From Nonomuraea basaltis (GTDB lineage: Bacteria; Actinomycetota; Actinomycetes; Streptosporangiales; Streptosporangiaceae): a stretch of DNA of 64,000 nucleotides. The position numbers were made by a program, and so were the translations under genes. The notes under the pieces were generated by a model, which searched no databases, was not told the origin of the DNA, and saw only the letters and a list, made by a program, of their open reading frames with translations. Position 1 is the stretch's first letter; the number at the start of each line of letters is the position of its first letter. Below are positions 43,028 to 51,599 of this stretch, in pieces. The DNA lies in contig NZ_VCJS01000028.1 of the NCBI RefSeq assembly GCF_005893125.1, positions 1 through 64,000 on the forward strand. Direction: 5' to 3'.

Positions 43028-43993
43028 ATGACCTGGACCATCGCCACTCTGACCGCCGAACCCGGTGCCAAGACCAGCGGCACCGTTACCGTGGACCTCG
43101 GCACGACCATCGCCGACGTCCCGCTGATCCTCATCCACGGCTCCCGTCCCGGCCCCACCGTGGTCATCACCGGCGGGGTCCACGGCGGCGAGTTCGCCGG
43201 AATCAGCGCCGCCGCTCAGCTCGCGGCCCGGTTGCAGCCCGACGACGTGCTCGGCCGGATCGCGATCTGCCCCGTCTCCAACCCGCCCGCCGTCTACGGG
43301 GGCCGCCTCAACGTCTCGCCGCTCGACGGCGTCAACATCAACCGGGTCTTCCCCGGCGACCCCGCCGGCGGGCCGACCGAGCGGATGGCCGCCTGGCTGT
43401 TCGAGCACCTCATCCCCGGCACCGACGCCTACGCCGACCTGCACAGCGGCGGCATCGACCAGACCTTGCTCAACTTCGTCGGCTACCGTCTCACCGGCGA
43501 CGACGCCCTCGACGCCAGGAACCGCGCGATGGCGCACGCCGTCGGCTACGAGTACGTGGTGTTCGGCCGCTCCGCCGACGGCGGCAACAGCCACGCCGCC
43601 GCCAACCGCCTCGGCATCCCCGCCGTCCTCATCGAGACCGGCCAGCGCGGCGACCGCGACCCGGCTACCGTGCGGACCCTGCTGGACGCCCTGCACCGGC
43701 TGCTGAACCACCTCGGCGCACTCGACGACCCCGCGCCCGCACCGGCGGCCACGCCCTCACCCGAGTGGGAGTGGACGGGCTTCGTGGACTCGCCCGCCAC
43801 CGGCCTGTGGTACCCGGACGCCGCCACCGGCGACGAGGTCACCGAAGGGCAGACCATCGGCCGGATCATCGACCCCGTCGGCGGCGGCGAACACAAGGTC
43901 ACCGCCACGGCCACCGGAACGATCCTCTACGGCATGAACGGCCTCACCGTCGTCCCCGGCACCGAGCTGGCGGCCATCGCCGTCCTCGCCTGA
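43028..43993 (+). CDS. Succinylglutamate desuccinylase/aspartoacylase-family deacylase (copy 1)
   Basis: A 321-aa AstE/AspA (PF04952)-type zinc hydrolase that removes an acyl group from an N-acyl amino acid or amine. Zinc ligands are visible in TGGVHGGEFAG (His, Glu) and YADLHSGGIDQ (His); the catalytic Glu is probably in AVLIETGQRGDRD. A C-terminal beta domain follows. The ATG at 43028 has GAGGT before it; the ATG at 43016 directly after the previous stop has no ribosome-binding site. A second member lies at 48271 in the same operon. DoeB of ectoine degradation belongs to this family. Confidence 0.85.
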   Translation: MTWTIATLTAEPGAKTSGTVTVDLGTTIADVPLILIHGSRPGPTVVITGGVHGGEFAGISAAAQLAARLQPDDVLGRIAICPVSNPPAVYGGRLNVSPLDGVNINRVFPGDPAGGPTERMAAWLFEHLIPGTDAYADLHSGGIDQTLLNFVGYRLTGDDALDARNRAMAHAVGYEYVVFGRSADGGNSHAAANRLGIPAVLIETGQRGDRDPATVRTLLDALHRLLNHLGALDDPAPAPAATPSPEWEWTGFVDSPATGLWYPDAATGDEVTEGQTIGRIIDPVGGGEHKVTATATGTILYGMNGLTVVPGTELAAIAVLA

Positions 43994-44038
43994 CCACTCC
44001 CCGAACCGCCACCATCCCCCATCCCCGGAGGTACCGCC

Positions 44039-45139
44039 ATGACAAATTCACCGATCGGAAGGCGGGCACTGTTGCGCGGCGCCGCCGCGCTGGCCGCCCT
44101 GCCGGCGCTCGCCGCCTGCGGCACCGGCACCAGCCGCTCCACTGGTGCCAGCGTCTCCACCGGCTCGAGCGCCAAGACGGTGGCCGTCCGCGACAGTGGC
44201 GGGGCCTACGGCGAGGCACTCAAGAAGGCGATCTACGACCCGTTCACCAAGGAGACCGGCATCACCGTCCAGGTCGCCAACCTCGATGGCGCCCAGGTCC
44301 TGGCCCAGATCAACCAGGGTCGCCCTCAGGTCGACCTCATCAACATCACGATGATGGACGGCGCCAAGTTCATCCGCGAGAACGCCCTGGAGAAGCTGGA
44401 CCTCGACCGGATCAAGAATCTCAAGATCGCCAAGCTGCCCGAGAACCAGATCACCGAATACGCCGTCTCCCACAGCTTCTACGCCCAGTGCATGGCGTAC
44501 CGCACCGACGCCTTCGACGGCCGTAAGCCGGAGTCCTGGGCCGACTTCTGGGACGCCAAGGCTTTCCAGGGCGGCCGCTCGATGTGCAACCCGGACGCCG
44601 ACCTGCCCGAGCTGGAGTTCGCGCTGCTGGCCGACGGCGTCCCGATGGACCAGCTGTACCCGCTCGACGTGGACCGCGCCTTCAAGGTGCTGGACCGGAT
44701 CAGGTCCGGCGTCAAGAAGTACTGGGACAGCGGCCCGCTCCCCGGCATGCTGCTCACCCGCCAGGAGGTGACCATGACCACCGTCTGGCACGGCCGCCTC
44801 GCCGACCTGGTCAAGCAGGGCGTCCCGGTCGCGGCCCAGCTCAACGGCGCCCGCCGCCAGTTCCAGGGCTACGCCATCGCCAAGGGCGCGGCCAACCTGG
44901 ACGCCGCCTACCAGCTCTTCGACTACTCGATGCACCCCGACGTCCAGGCCCGCCTGGCCATGGCGTACCCGTCGAACCCGTCTTCCCCTCTGGCCTACGA
45001 CAAGATCAGCGAGGAGGTGCGCAACGGCCTCGCCGGTGCGCCGCAGTACTACGACAAGGGCTTCGACGCGGACATCGACTGGTGGCTCAAGAACGAAGCG
45101 GCGGTCAGCAAGCGCTGGCTGGGGTGGGCTCGTGGCTGA
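44039..45139 (+). CDS. PotD-type ABC substrate-binding lipoprotein
   Basis: A 366-aa binding protein with a basic n-region containing an Arg pair (IGRRALLRG), a hydrophobic stretch and a lipobox ending in AACG. The Arg pair raises the possibility of Tat export, but the motif is imperfect. The rest is a two-lobed family-1/spermidine-putrescine-type binding protein (VAVRDSGGAYGEALKKAIYD, YWDSGPLPGMLLTRQEVTMT). Followed by ATPase and two permeases in the order typical of Pot systems. The substrate is probably a polyamine-like or N-acylated amine, judged from the enzymes in the operon. Confidence 0.88.
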   Translation: MTNSPIGRRALLRGAAALAALPALAACGTGTSRSTGASVSTGSSAKTVAVRDSGGAYGEALKKAIYDPFTKETGITVQVANLDGAQVLAQINQGRPQVDLINITMMDGAKFIRENALEKLDLDRIKNLKIAKLPENQITEYAVSHSFYAQCMAYRTDAFDGRKPESWADFWDAKAFQGGRSMCNPDADLPELEFALLADGVPMDQLYPLDVDRAFKVLDRIRSGVKKYWDSGPLPGMLLTRQEVTMTTVWHGRLADLVKQGVPVAAQLNGARRQFQGYAIAKGAANLDAAYQLFDYSMHPDVQARLAMAYPSNPSSPLAYDKISEEVRNGLAGAPQYYDKGFDADIDWWLKNEAAVSKRWLGWARG

Positions 45140-46271
45140 ATTCGGGGGAGCCGGACCGTCCGTCGAGGTGGCCGGCGCCAAGACGGCCACCTCGACCGGC
45201 AAACCGCTGTCAGTAGTGGCCCTGCGCAAGACGTACGGGGACGCCGTCGCCGTCGACGAGGCGTCCATGGAGATCGCCGCCGGGGAGTTCGTCACCTTCC
45301 TCGGCGCCTCCGGGTCAGGTAAGACCACGACCCTGATGATGATCGCCGGTTTCTGCGATCCGGATTCCGGCACCATCACCGTCGGGGGCCGCGACGTGAC
45401 CCGGCTGGCCCCGCAGAAGCGAAACCTCGGTTTCGTGTTCCAGCAGTACCTGCTCTTCCCGCACATGACCGTCGGCGAGAACGTCGCGTTCCCGCTGCAG
45501 CTGCGTGGCGTGCCGAAGGACGAGATCCGGCGGCGGGTCGGGGAGACGCTGGAGATGGCGGGCCTGTCGGGCTTCGCCGGTCGCCGGCCGCGCGAGCTGT
45601 CCGGCGGGCAGCAACAGCGCGTGGCTCTGTGTCGTGCGCTGGTCTATCGCCCGCCGGTCATCCTCATGGACGAGCCGCTGGGCGCGCTGGACAAGAAGCT
45701 GCGCGACCAGCTCCAGGTCGAGATCAAGGCCATCCAGCAGGAGCTCGGCCTGACCGTCATCTACGTGACGCATGACCAGGAGGAGGCGCTGGTCCTGTCC
45801 GACCGCATCGCGGTGATGCGCAACGGCAGGATCGAGCAGTTCGACACACCCAGGGAGCTGTTCGAGCGGCCGAGGACGCCCTTCGTCGCGGACTTCCTGG
45901 GCGCGGCCAACTTCCTGCCCGGCCGCGTGGAACAGCAGACCGGCGCGCACACCATGGTTCGCCTGGACCGGAGCGGTGGCCTGCTGAAGACACGGCGCCA
46001 CGAGCTGGCCACCGGTGTCCCGGTCAAGATCGCCGTCCAACCGGGTCGGCTGCGGGTGTGCGCACCGGATGACGGGTTCTGCACCGGCACGGTGGAGAAC
46101 GCGACGTACGTGGGCAGTGTGGTGCGTGCCGGTGTGCGGGTCGACGGCGGTGACGCCCCGCTGTTGCGCCTGGAGGTACCGGCCGGCCGCGCACCCGTCA
46201 CCGGCGAGCGGGTCGGGATCAGCGCGGATCCCGACGACGTCAACCTCTTCCCCAGCGAACAGGACGGGTGA
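45132..46271 (+). CDS. PotA-type ABC transporter ATPase
   Basis: A 379-aa ATPase: Walker A (GASGSGKTTTLMMIAG), Q loop (FVFQQYLLFPH), signature (ELSGGQQQRVALCRAL), Walker B (VILMDEPLGALD), switch His (YVTHDQEEAL) and a C-terminal TOBE-like domain. The GTG at 45132 overlaps the end of the binding-protein gene by eight bases and gives the usual short leader. Coupled to the two permeases that follow. All catalytic motifs are intact. Confidence 0.92.
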   Translation: MAEFGGAGPSVEVAGAKTATSTGKPLSVVALRKTYGDAVAVDEASMEIAAGEFVTFLGASGSGKTTTLMMIAGFCDPDSGTITVGGRDVTRLAPQKRNLGFVFQQYLLFPHMTVGENVAFPLQLRGVPKDEIRRRVGETLEMAGLSGFAGRRPRELSGGQQQRVALCRALVYRPPVILMDEPLGALDKKLRDQLQVEIKAIQQELGLTVIYVTHDQEEALVLSDRIAVMRNGRIEQFDTPRELFERPRTPFVADFLGAANFLPGRVEQQTGAHTMVRLDRSGGLLKTRRHELATGVPVKIAVQPGRLRVCAPDDGFCTGTVENATYVGSVVRAGVRVDGGDAPLLRLEVPAGRAPVTGERVGISADPDDVNLFPSEQDG

Positions 46272-46274
46272 GCG

Positions 46275-47165
46275 ATGGCCGCCACCCTCGCCGGCGCCCC
46301 CGCCCGCCCTCGCCGGCTGCTGGCCTCCCGCAGGACCCGGATCGGCATCCTCTACGCCCTGCCGGCCGTGGTCTACCTGCTGGCGCTGTTCGTCTACCCG
46401 ATCTTCAGCACGCTGCTGCTCAGCGTGAAGGACCTCGACGGGGCCCTGACGCTGCACTGGTACGTCGACGCGCTGACGGGCGTGAACCTGTCCGTGCTGT
46501 TCACCACGCTGCGGATCTCCGCCGAGACGGCGCTGTTCAGCCTGGTCATCGGGTTCCTCCTGGCGAACGCGATCTCCCGGCTGCGGCCCCTGCTGGCCGG
46601 ACTCGCCATGCTGATCGTCGTCGTCCCGCACTTCATCAGCGCCCTGGTGCGCACCTACGGATGGATCATCATGCTCGGCGACAAGGGCCTGGTGAACCAG
46701 GTGCTCGTCGGCCTGGGGGTCCCCGGGGCGCCGTACCAGCTGCTCTACAACGAGATCGGCGTGGTCATCGGCACCACCGCGGTGATGCTGCCGTACACCG
46801 TGCTGCTGCTGTACGGCGTGATGCGCGGCGTGGACCGCAGGCTGCTCGCCGCCGCGGCCAGCATGGGGGCCGGCCGCCTGGTCATCTTCCGCCGGGTCTA
46901 CCTCCCGCTGGTCGCTCCCGGACTGGCCACTGCCGGACTGCTCAGCTTCATCCTCTCGCTCGGCTACTACATCACCCCGGCCCTGATGGGCAGCCCCAAC
47001 CAGACGATGATCGCCACCCTCATCAACCAGCAGGTGATGAAGGAGAACCGGTGGAACGGGGCGGCCGCCGAGGGCGTCATCCTGCTGCTGCTGACCTTCG
47101 CCGGTCTGCTTCTGGTCAAGCTCGTCAGCTCCCTCGGCGAGGCGAAGAAGAGGAGCGCGTCATGA
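46275..47165 (+). CDS. PotB-type ABC permease
   Basis: A 296-aa permease with about six helices and the cytoplasmic coupling motif AAASMGAGRLVIFRRVYLPL. N-terminal helix IGILYALPAVVYLLALFVYP. The start follows the ATPase stop by three bases, and the stop overlaps the next permease start. With the 47162 gene it forms the heterodimeric pore of the Pot-type importer. Confidence 0.9.
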   Translation: MAATLAGAPARPRRLLASRRTRIGILYALPAVVYLLALFVYPIFSTLLLSVKDLDGALTLHWYVDALTGVNLSVLFTTLRISAETALFSLVIGFLLANAISRLRPLLAGLAMLIVVVPHFISALVRTYGWIIMLGDKGLVNQVLVGLGVPGAPYQLLYNEIGVVIGTTAVMLPYTVLLLYGVMRGVDRRLLAAAASMGAGRLVIFRRVYLPLVAPGLATAGLLSFILSLGYYITPALMGSPNQTMIATLINQQVMKENRWNGAAAEGVILLLLTFAGLLLVKLVSSLGEAKKRSAS

Positions 47166-48028
47166 TCGGACTGCGTAGCACCCTCACCGGGCGGATCGCG
47201 CTGACCGCGGCTGCCACCGTGATCCTGCTGTTCCTGGCGCTGCCGATCGTCGTGATCGTCGTCACCTCGTTCAGTAAGAGCGCCTTCGCATCGTTCCCGC
47301 CGGACTCCTGGTCGCTCGGCTGGTACCGGACGCTGTTCGCCGACGGCAGCAAATGGCCGGGCGCCCTGTCGCTGAGCGCCTTCATCGCCTCGATCAGCAC
47401 CGTGTTCTCACTGATCATCGGTGTGACCGCGGCGACCGCGCTGACCCGCAGCGAACTGCCGCTGCGCTCCGCGGTCTACGCCCTGGTCCTGGGGCCGCTG
47501 GTCATCCCGCACATCGTCACCGCCCTGGGCCTGTTCCTGCTCTTCGAGCCCGCCTCGATGCTGGGCAGCCCGCTCGCGATCGCCCTGGGGCACACCGTGA
47601 TGGCCTCGCCGATCGCGGTGCTGATCCTCGTCGCGACGCTGCGCGGAATCGATGAACGCCTGGAGGACGCCGCGGCGAGCATGGGGGCAGGCCGCCTGAC
47701 GATCGCTCGGCGGATCACCTTCCCCCTGGCCGCGCCGGGGATGGTCGCGGCGGCGATCTTCTCTTTCATCACCAGTTTCGATGATTTCTACGTCTCCCAG
47801 TTCCTGTCTTCCGTCGGCACCCTCACCCTGCCGGTGCAGATCTACAACTCCTTGATGTTCGACATCGATCCCAGCGTGACTGCGATCAGCGCGCTGCTGA
47901 TCGCCTTCGCGATCCTCGCCCTCGTGCTGGTCGGGCTGGTGCGCTGGCTCGGCTCCGGCCGGCAGAACGCCCTGCTGTCGGTCGAAACCGCCACGACCCT
48001 CGGTGCTCCGGGCGAGGAGGCGCTGTGA
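47162..48028 (+). CDS. PotC-type ABC permease
   Basis: A 288-aa permease with six predicted helices and the coupling motif DAAASMGAGRLTIARRITFP. The ATGA overlap with the preceding permease fixes the start. The C-terminal segment SFDDFYVSQFLSS is characteristic of PotC-like proteins. Its stop overlaps the GTG of the truncated aminotransferase. Confidence 0.9.
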   Translation: MIGLRSTLTGRIALTAAATVILLFLALPIVVIVVTSFSKSAFASFPPDSWSLGWYRTLFADGSKWPGALSLSAFIASISTVFSLIIGVTAATALTRSELPLRSAVYALVLGPLVIPHIVTALGLFLLFEPASMLGSPLAIALGHTVMASPIAVLILVATLRGIDERLEDAAASMGAGRLTIARRITFPLAAPGMVAAAIFSFITSFDDFYVSQFLSSVGTLTLPVQIYNSLMFDIDPSVTAISALLIAFAILALVLVGLVRWLGSGRQNALLSVETATTLGAPGEEAL

Positions 48029-48264
48029 ACGCCACCCAGGCAGCGGAGCGTCACCTGCTGCTCAACATGACCGCGAACGGCTCGGTCGGCGAGGGCGGCA
48101 AGGAGCTGTTCGTCGTGACCCGCGGCGACGGCCCCTACGTGTACGACTCGGCCGGCACCCGCTACATCGACGGCATGTCCGGGCTCTACTGCGCCCAACT
48201 CGGCTACGGCTACGCCGGCGAGATCGCCGAGGCGTCCGACCGGCTCATTTCCTTCGAAAGGTAG
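48025..48264 (+). pseudogene. N-terminal fragment of a class III aminotransferase
   Basis: Encodes 79 aa. Residues ~5–68 match the beginning of an omega-amino-acid:pyruvate-type transaminase (RGDGPYVYDSAGTRYIDGMS, then GLYCAQLGYGYAGEIAEA). The frame then closes after SDRLISFER. The PLP-binding regions and catalytic Lys are missing, about 350 residues in all. GTGA overlap with the permease and a six-base gap to the next gene keep the operon continuous. The fragment cannot be an active transaminase. A deletion of the middle and end of the gene is most likely. Confidence 0.85.
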
Positions 48265-48270
48265 AAACCC

Positions 48271-49227
48271 ATGACCTACACCATCGGCCCGGTCAGCTGC
48301 GCACCCGGCGAGCGCGCCCAGGGCCTGATCCCCGTCGGCGTCAGCACGTACGGCGTCGACCTGGGCATCCCGCTGATCGTGGTCAACGGCGCCGAGCCCG
48401 GTCCGGTCCTGTGCGTGGACGGCGGCGTGCACGGCGACGAGTACGACGGCATGGAGGCCGTCCGCCGCGTCCTCGCCGAGACCGACCCGGCCACGCTGCG
48501 CGGCACCCTCGTCGGCATCCCCTGCGTGAACACCCCCGCCTTCGAGGCGGCCGCCCGCGCCAGCGGCCTCGACCATGCCAATCTCAACCGCATCTTCCCC
48601 GGCGACCCCGACGGCTCCTACTCGCTGCGGCTGGCCGCCGCCTTCGTCGAGCAGGTCATCCCGGCCGTGGACGCCCTGGTCGACCTGCACACCGGCGGCG
48701 CGTACGGCGAGATCGCGCCGCTCACCATCGTCCAGGGCGGCTACGAGGAGCTGGCCACCGGCATCGGCCTGGCCGCCGGCCACCCGCTGATCTGGAAGGG
48801 CGGCAAGTGGGGCGGCACCGCCCGCCTGTCGGCGCTGCAGGCCGGCAAGCCCGCCATCACCATCGAGGCCGGCGGCGGCACCTACCGGGAGGAGACGGTC
48901 TCCCTGCACGTGCGCTCCGTCCGCAACGTCATGCGGCAGCTCGGCATGATCGACGGCGCGGCGGAGTTGCTCGGCTCGTACACGGAGGTCAGCGGCACCT
49001 TCGCCCGCTCGGCCGCAGGCGGCTTCTTCCTCGGCCATGCCGACCCCGGCGAGGAGTGCAAGCAGGGCGACCTCATCGGCCGTGTCGTCGACCACTACGG
49101 CGCCACCCTGGAAGAGATCCGCGCCCCGCAGGACGGCATCGTGCTGTGGGTGCGCCGCATCCGCACCGTCCGCACCGGCGACGAGGTCGTCATCTTCGGC
49201 GCGGTCGAAGGGGAGATCCGGCCGTGA
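48271..49227 (+). CDS. Succinylglutamate desuccinylase/aspartoacylase-family deacylase (copy 2)
   Basis: A 318-aa AstE/AspA-type zinc hydrolase. Ligands appear in DGGVHGDEYDGM and LVDLHTGGAYGE; a probable catalytic Glu is in ITIEAGGGTYREE. Shares the fold and C-terminal beta domain with the 43028 gene but is clearly diverged, so the two may act on different acyl groups or at different steps. AGGT-type ribosome site just upstream. The next gene starts inside its stop (GTGA). Confidence 0.85.
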   Translation: MTYTIGPVSCAPGERAQGLIPVGVSTYGVDLGIPLIVVNGAEPGPVLCVDGGVHGDEYDGMEAVRRVLAETDPATLRGTLVGIPCVNTPAFEAAARASGLDHANLNRIFPGDPDGSYSLRLAAAFVEQVIPAVDALVDLHTGGAYGEIAPLTIVQGGYEELATGIGLAAGHPLIWKGGKWGGTARLSALQAGKPAITIEAGGGTYREETVSLHVRSVRNVMRQLGMIDGAAELLGSYTEVSGTFARSAAGGFFLGHADPGEECKQGDLIGRVVDHYGATLEEIRAPQDGIVLWVRRIRTVRTGDEVVIFGAVEGEIRP

Positions 49228-50681
49228 CCAGCGGTTCAGTGCGCGAGCTGCTCATCGACGGCAAGAGGGTCCCCGCCCGTGACGGGGCCACCTTCACCGT
49301 CGTCGACCCGGCCCGCGGCACCCCCATCGCCGAGGTGTCCCGCGGCGGCCCCGCCGACATCGACAGTGCGGTGGCCGCCGCCGGCGCCGCGCTCGTCTCG
49401 CCCGGCTGGGCGTGCCTGCGGCCGGCCGAGCGCGGCCGGCTGCTCACCCGCATCGCCCAGGAGATCCGCCGCCAGGCCGGCGACCTGGCCGAGCTGGAGA
49501 GCCTGGACGTGGGCAAGCCGCTACGCCAGGCCCACGCCGACGTCGAGGCGGCGGCCCGCTACTTCGAGTTCTACGCCGGCATCGCCGACAAGCTCGGCGG
49601 CGCCACGATTCCGCTCGGCCGCGGCCTGCTCGACTACACCGTCCGTGAGCCGATCGGCGTGTCGGGGCAGATCATCCCGTTCAACTACCCGCTGCAGAAC
49701 ACCGCCCGCGGCGCGGCCCCCGCCCTCGCGGCCGGGTGCACCGTCGTGCTCAAGCCGTCGCCGGAGGCGCCGCTGACGCCGCTGGAGATCGGGCGCATCG
49801 CGCTGGAGTGCGGGCTGCCGCCCGGGGTGCTCAACGTGGTGCCAGGAGACGGCGTGACCGGCGCGGCCCTGGCCGGCCACCCCGGTATCGACCAGGTGAC
49901 GTTCACCGGCTCGGTGCCGACCGGGATCAAGGTCGCGCAGGCCGCCGCCGCGAACGTGGTGCCGTCGGTCGTGGAGCTGGGCGGCAAGTCGCCCGCCATC
50001 GTCTTCGCCGACGCGGACTTCGACCAGGCGCTCGCCGGCGTGGCGGCCTCGGGGTTCGGCAACGCCGGGCAGACGTGCTCCGCCGGCACCCGGCTGCTGC
50101 TGCAGCGTGGCGCCGAGGAGTTCCTCGACCGGCTCGTGGCGCACGCCGCGTCCCTGCGCCTCGGGCCGGGCCTGGACGACCCCGACATGGGGCCGCTGGT
50201 GTCGGCGCGGCAACGCGACCGCGTGGAGACGTACCTGGATCTGGCCCGTCAGGAGGGCGCCACCATCCGCACCGGCGGCGGACGGCCCGGGGACCCGGCA
50301 CTCGCCGACGGCTACTTCATCGAGCCGACCGTCCTGACCGGGCTGACCAACGCCGCGCGATGTGCGCGGGAGGAGATCTTCGGGCCCGTCCTCACGGTCA
50401 TCGAGTTCGGCGATGCCGATGAGGCCCTCGCCATCGCCAACGACAGCCCGTACGGACTGTCGTCGTACGTGTGGACCCGCGACATGACCACCGCGATGCG
50501 GCTCGCCGAAGGCGTCAGGGCAGGCCAGGTGTACGTCAACGCAACCGGCGTCGGCACCGGCGTCGAGCTGCCCTTCGGCGGCTACAAGCACAGCGGGTGG
50601 GGCCGCGAGAAGGGCCTGGAGGCGCTGAACGGCTACACCCAGCTCAAGAACGTCTGCCTCGGCTTCGGGACGCCCCGATGA
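49224..50681 (+). CDS. Aldehyde dehydrogenase, aminoaldehyde/betaine aldehyde type
   Basis: A 485-aa ALDH with catalytic Glu (VELGGKSPAIVFADAD) and Cys (GNAGQTCSAGTRLLLQ). The channel segment GQIIPFNYPLQNTARGAA differs from the 'PWNFP' of the other copies. In a context with amine oxidases it probably oxidises an aminoaldehyde such as 4-aminobutanal or an acylated form. GTG start at 49224; the stop overlaps the ATG of the gutted aldo-keto reductase. Confidence 0.9.
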   Translation: MTSGSVRELLIDGKRVPARDGATFTVVDPARGTPIAEVSRGGPADIDSAVAAAGAALVSPGWACLRPAERGRLLTRIAQEIRRQAGDLAELESLDVGKPLRQAHADVEAAARYFEFYAGIADKLGGATIPLGRGLLDYTVREPIGVSGQIIPFNYPLQNTARGAAPALAAGCTVVLKPSPEAPLTPLEIGRIALECGLPPGVLNVVPGDGVTGAALAGHPGIDQVTFTGSVPTGIKVAQAAAANVVPSVVELGGKSPAIVFADADFDQALAGVAASGFGNAGQTCSAGTRLLLQRGAEEFLDRLVAHAASLRLGPGLDDPDMGPLVSARQRDRVETYLDLARQEGATIRTGGGRPGDPALADGYFIEPTVLTGLTNAARCAREEIFGPVLTVIEFGDADEALAIANDSPYGLSSYVWTRDMTTAMRLAEGVRAGQVYVNATGVGTGVELPFGGYKHSGWGREKGLEALNGYTQLKNVCLGFGTPR

Positions 50682-50899
50682 GCGACATGCGCTACCGCAG
50701 GCTCGGCCGCGACGGCCCGCTGGTGTCCGTGGTGGGCGTCGGCGGCCTGGCCGCACTGCCCCAGGTGGGCTCCGTCATCTGCGGGGCGATGACCCCGCAG
50801 CAGGTCACCGCCAACGCGGCGGCGGCCGGCTGGACCCCGGACGCGGCCGACGTGGCCGCGCTCGATCACATCGTGCCGCCCGGCGAACGGGTGGTCTGA
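50678..50899 (+). pseudogene. Aldo-keto reductase with its middle deleted in frame
   Basis: The 73-aa product joins the first ~22 residues of an aldo-keto reductase (MRYRRLGRDGPLVSVVGVGG) directly to its last ~45 (GSVICGAMTPQQVTANAAAA, GWTPDAADVAALDHI). Around 240 residues between them are gone, including the catalytic Asp-Tyr-Lys-His set and most of the barrel. The frame is preserved across the junction, which lies near 50748–50760. The ATGA overlap upstream and close spacing downstream keep it within the operon. The peptide cannot fold as an aldo-keto reductase. Confidence 0.85.
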
Positions 50900-50904
50900 A
50901 CACC

Positions 50905-51585
50905 ATGAGGTTGAACGACATGCGACAGGTAGTCACCTTCGACGCCTACGGAACCCTGATCGACTTCCAGCTCGGGCCCACCACGCTGAAGATCCTCGCC
51001 GACCGGCTGGACCTCGACGGGCTCAACGTGGAGGAGTTCCTCGACGACTTCCGCGTCATGCGCTTCCAGGCCGTGCTGGAGGCGTACCGCCCCTACCACG
51101 AAGTGCTGCACTCCAGCCTGCGCAACGCCATGCGCCTGCACGGCCTCGACTACCGCACCTCCGACGGCGACGCCCTGGTCGAGGCGGTGCCCACATTCGG
51201 GCCGTGGCCCGAGGTGCCCGACGCACTGCGCGCGCTCAAGACCAAGTACGAGATCGCGATCATCTCCAACTCCGACGACGACCTCATCAAGCACAACGTC
51301 GCCAACATCGGGGTCGAGTTCGACCACGTCATCACCGCCGAGCAGGCCAGGGCCTACAAGCCGGACCGCCAGGCCTTCGAGCACGCCTTCAAGGTCATGG
51401 ACGTCGAGCCGTCCCAGGTGATCCACACCGCCCAGGGCTGGGAGTACGACCACATCCCCACCCGCGACCTCGGCCTCGAGCGGCGCGTGTGGATCAACCG
51501 CTACCGCCGCCGCGGCAGCTCCGACTACCAGCCCTACGACGAGCTGAACGACCTGTCGGGCCTCCCCGCACTGCTCGGCTGCTGA
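50905..51585 (+). CDS. HAD-superfamily hydrolase, haloacid dehalogenase type II-like
   Basis: A 226-aa HAD protein. Motif I is VTFDAYGTLIDF (nucleophilic Asp), motif II IISNSDDDL, the Lys motif ARAYKPDRQAF and motif IV GWEYDHIPTRDLG. The cap domain of about 75 residues is of the (S)-2-haloacid dehalogenase kind. Real activity may be phosphatase or dehalogenase. The ATG at 50905 or 50920 could be used; the first is taken. Within the amine operon its role is unclear. Confidence 0.85.
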   Translation: MRLNDMRQVVTFDAYGTLIDFQLGPTTLKILADRLDLDGLNVEEFLDDFRVMRFQAVLEAYRPYHEVLHSSLRNAMRLHGLDYRTSDGDALVEAVPTFGPWPEVPDALRALKTKYEIAIISNSDDDLIKHNVANIGVEFDHVITAEQARAYKPDRQAFEHAFKVMDVEPSQVIHTAQGWEYDHIPTRDLGLERRVWINRYRRRGSSDYQPYDELNDLSGLPALLGC

Positions 51586-51599
51586 GAACGGAACCCACG

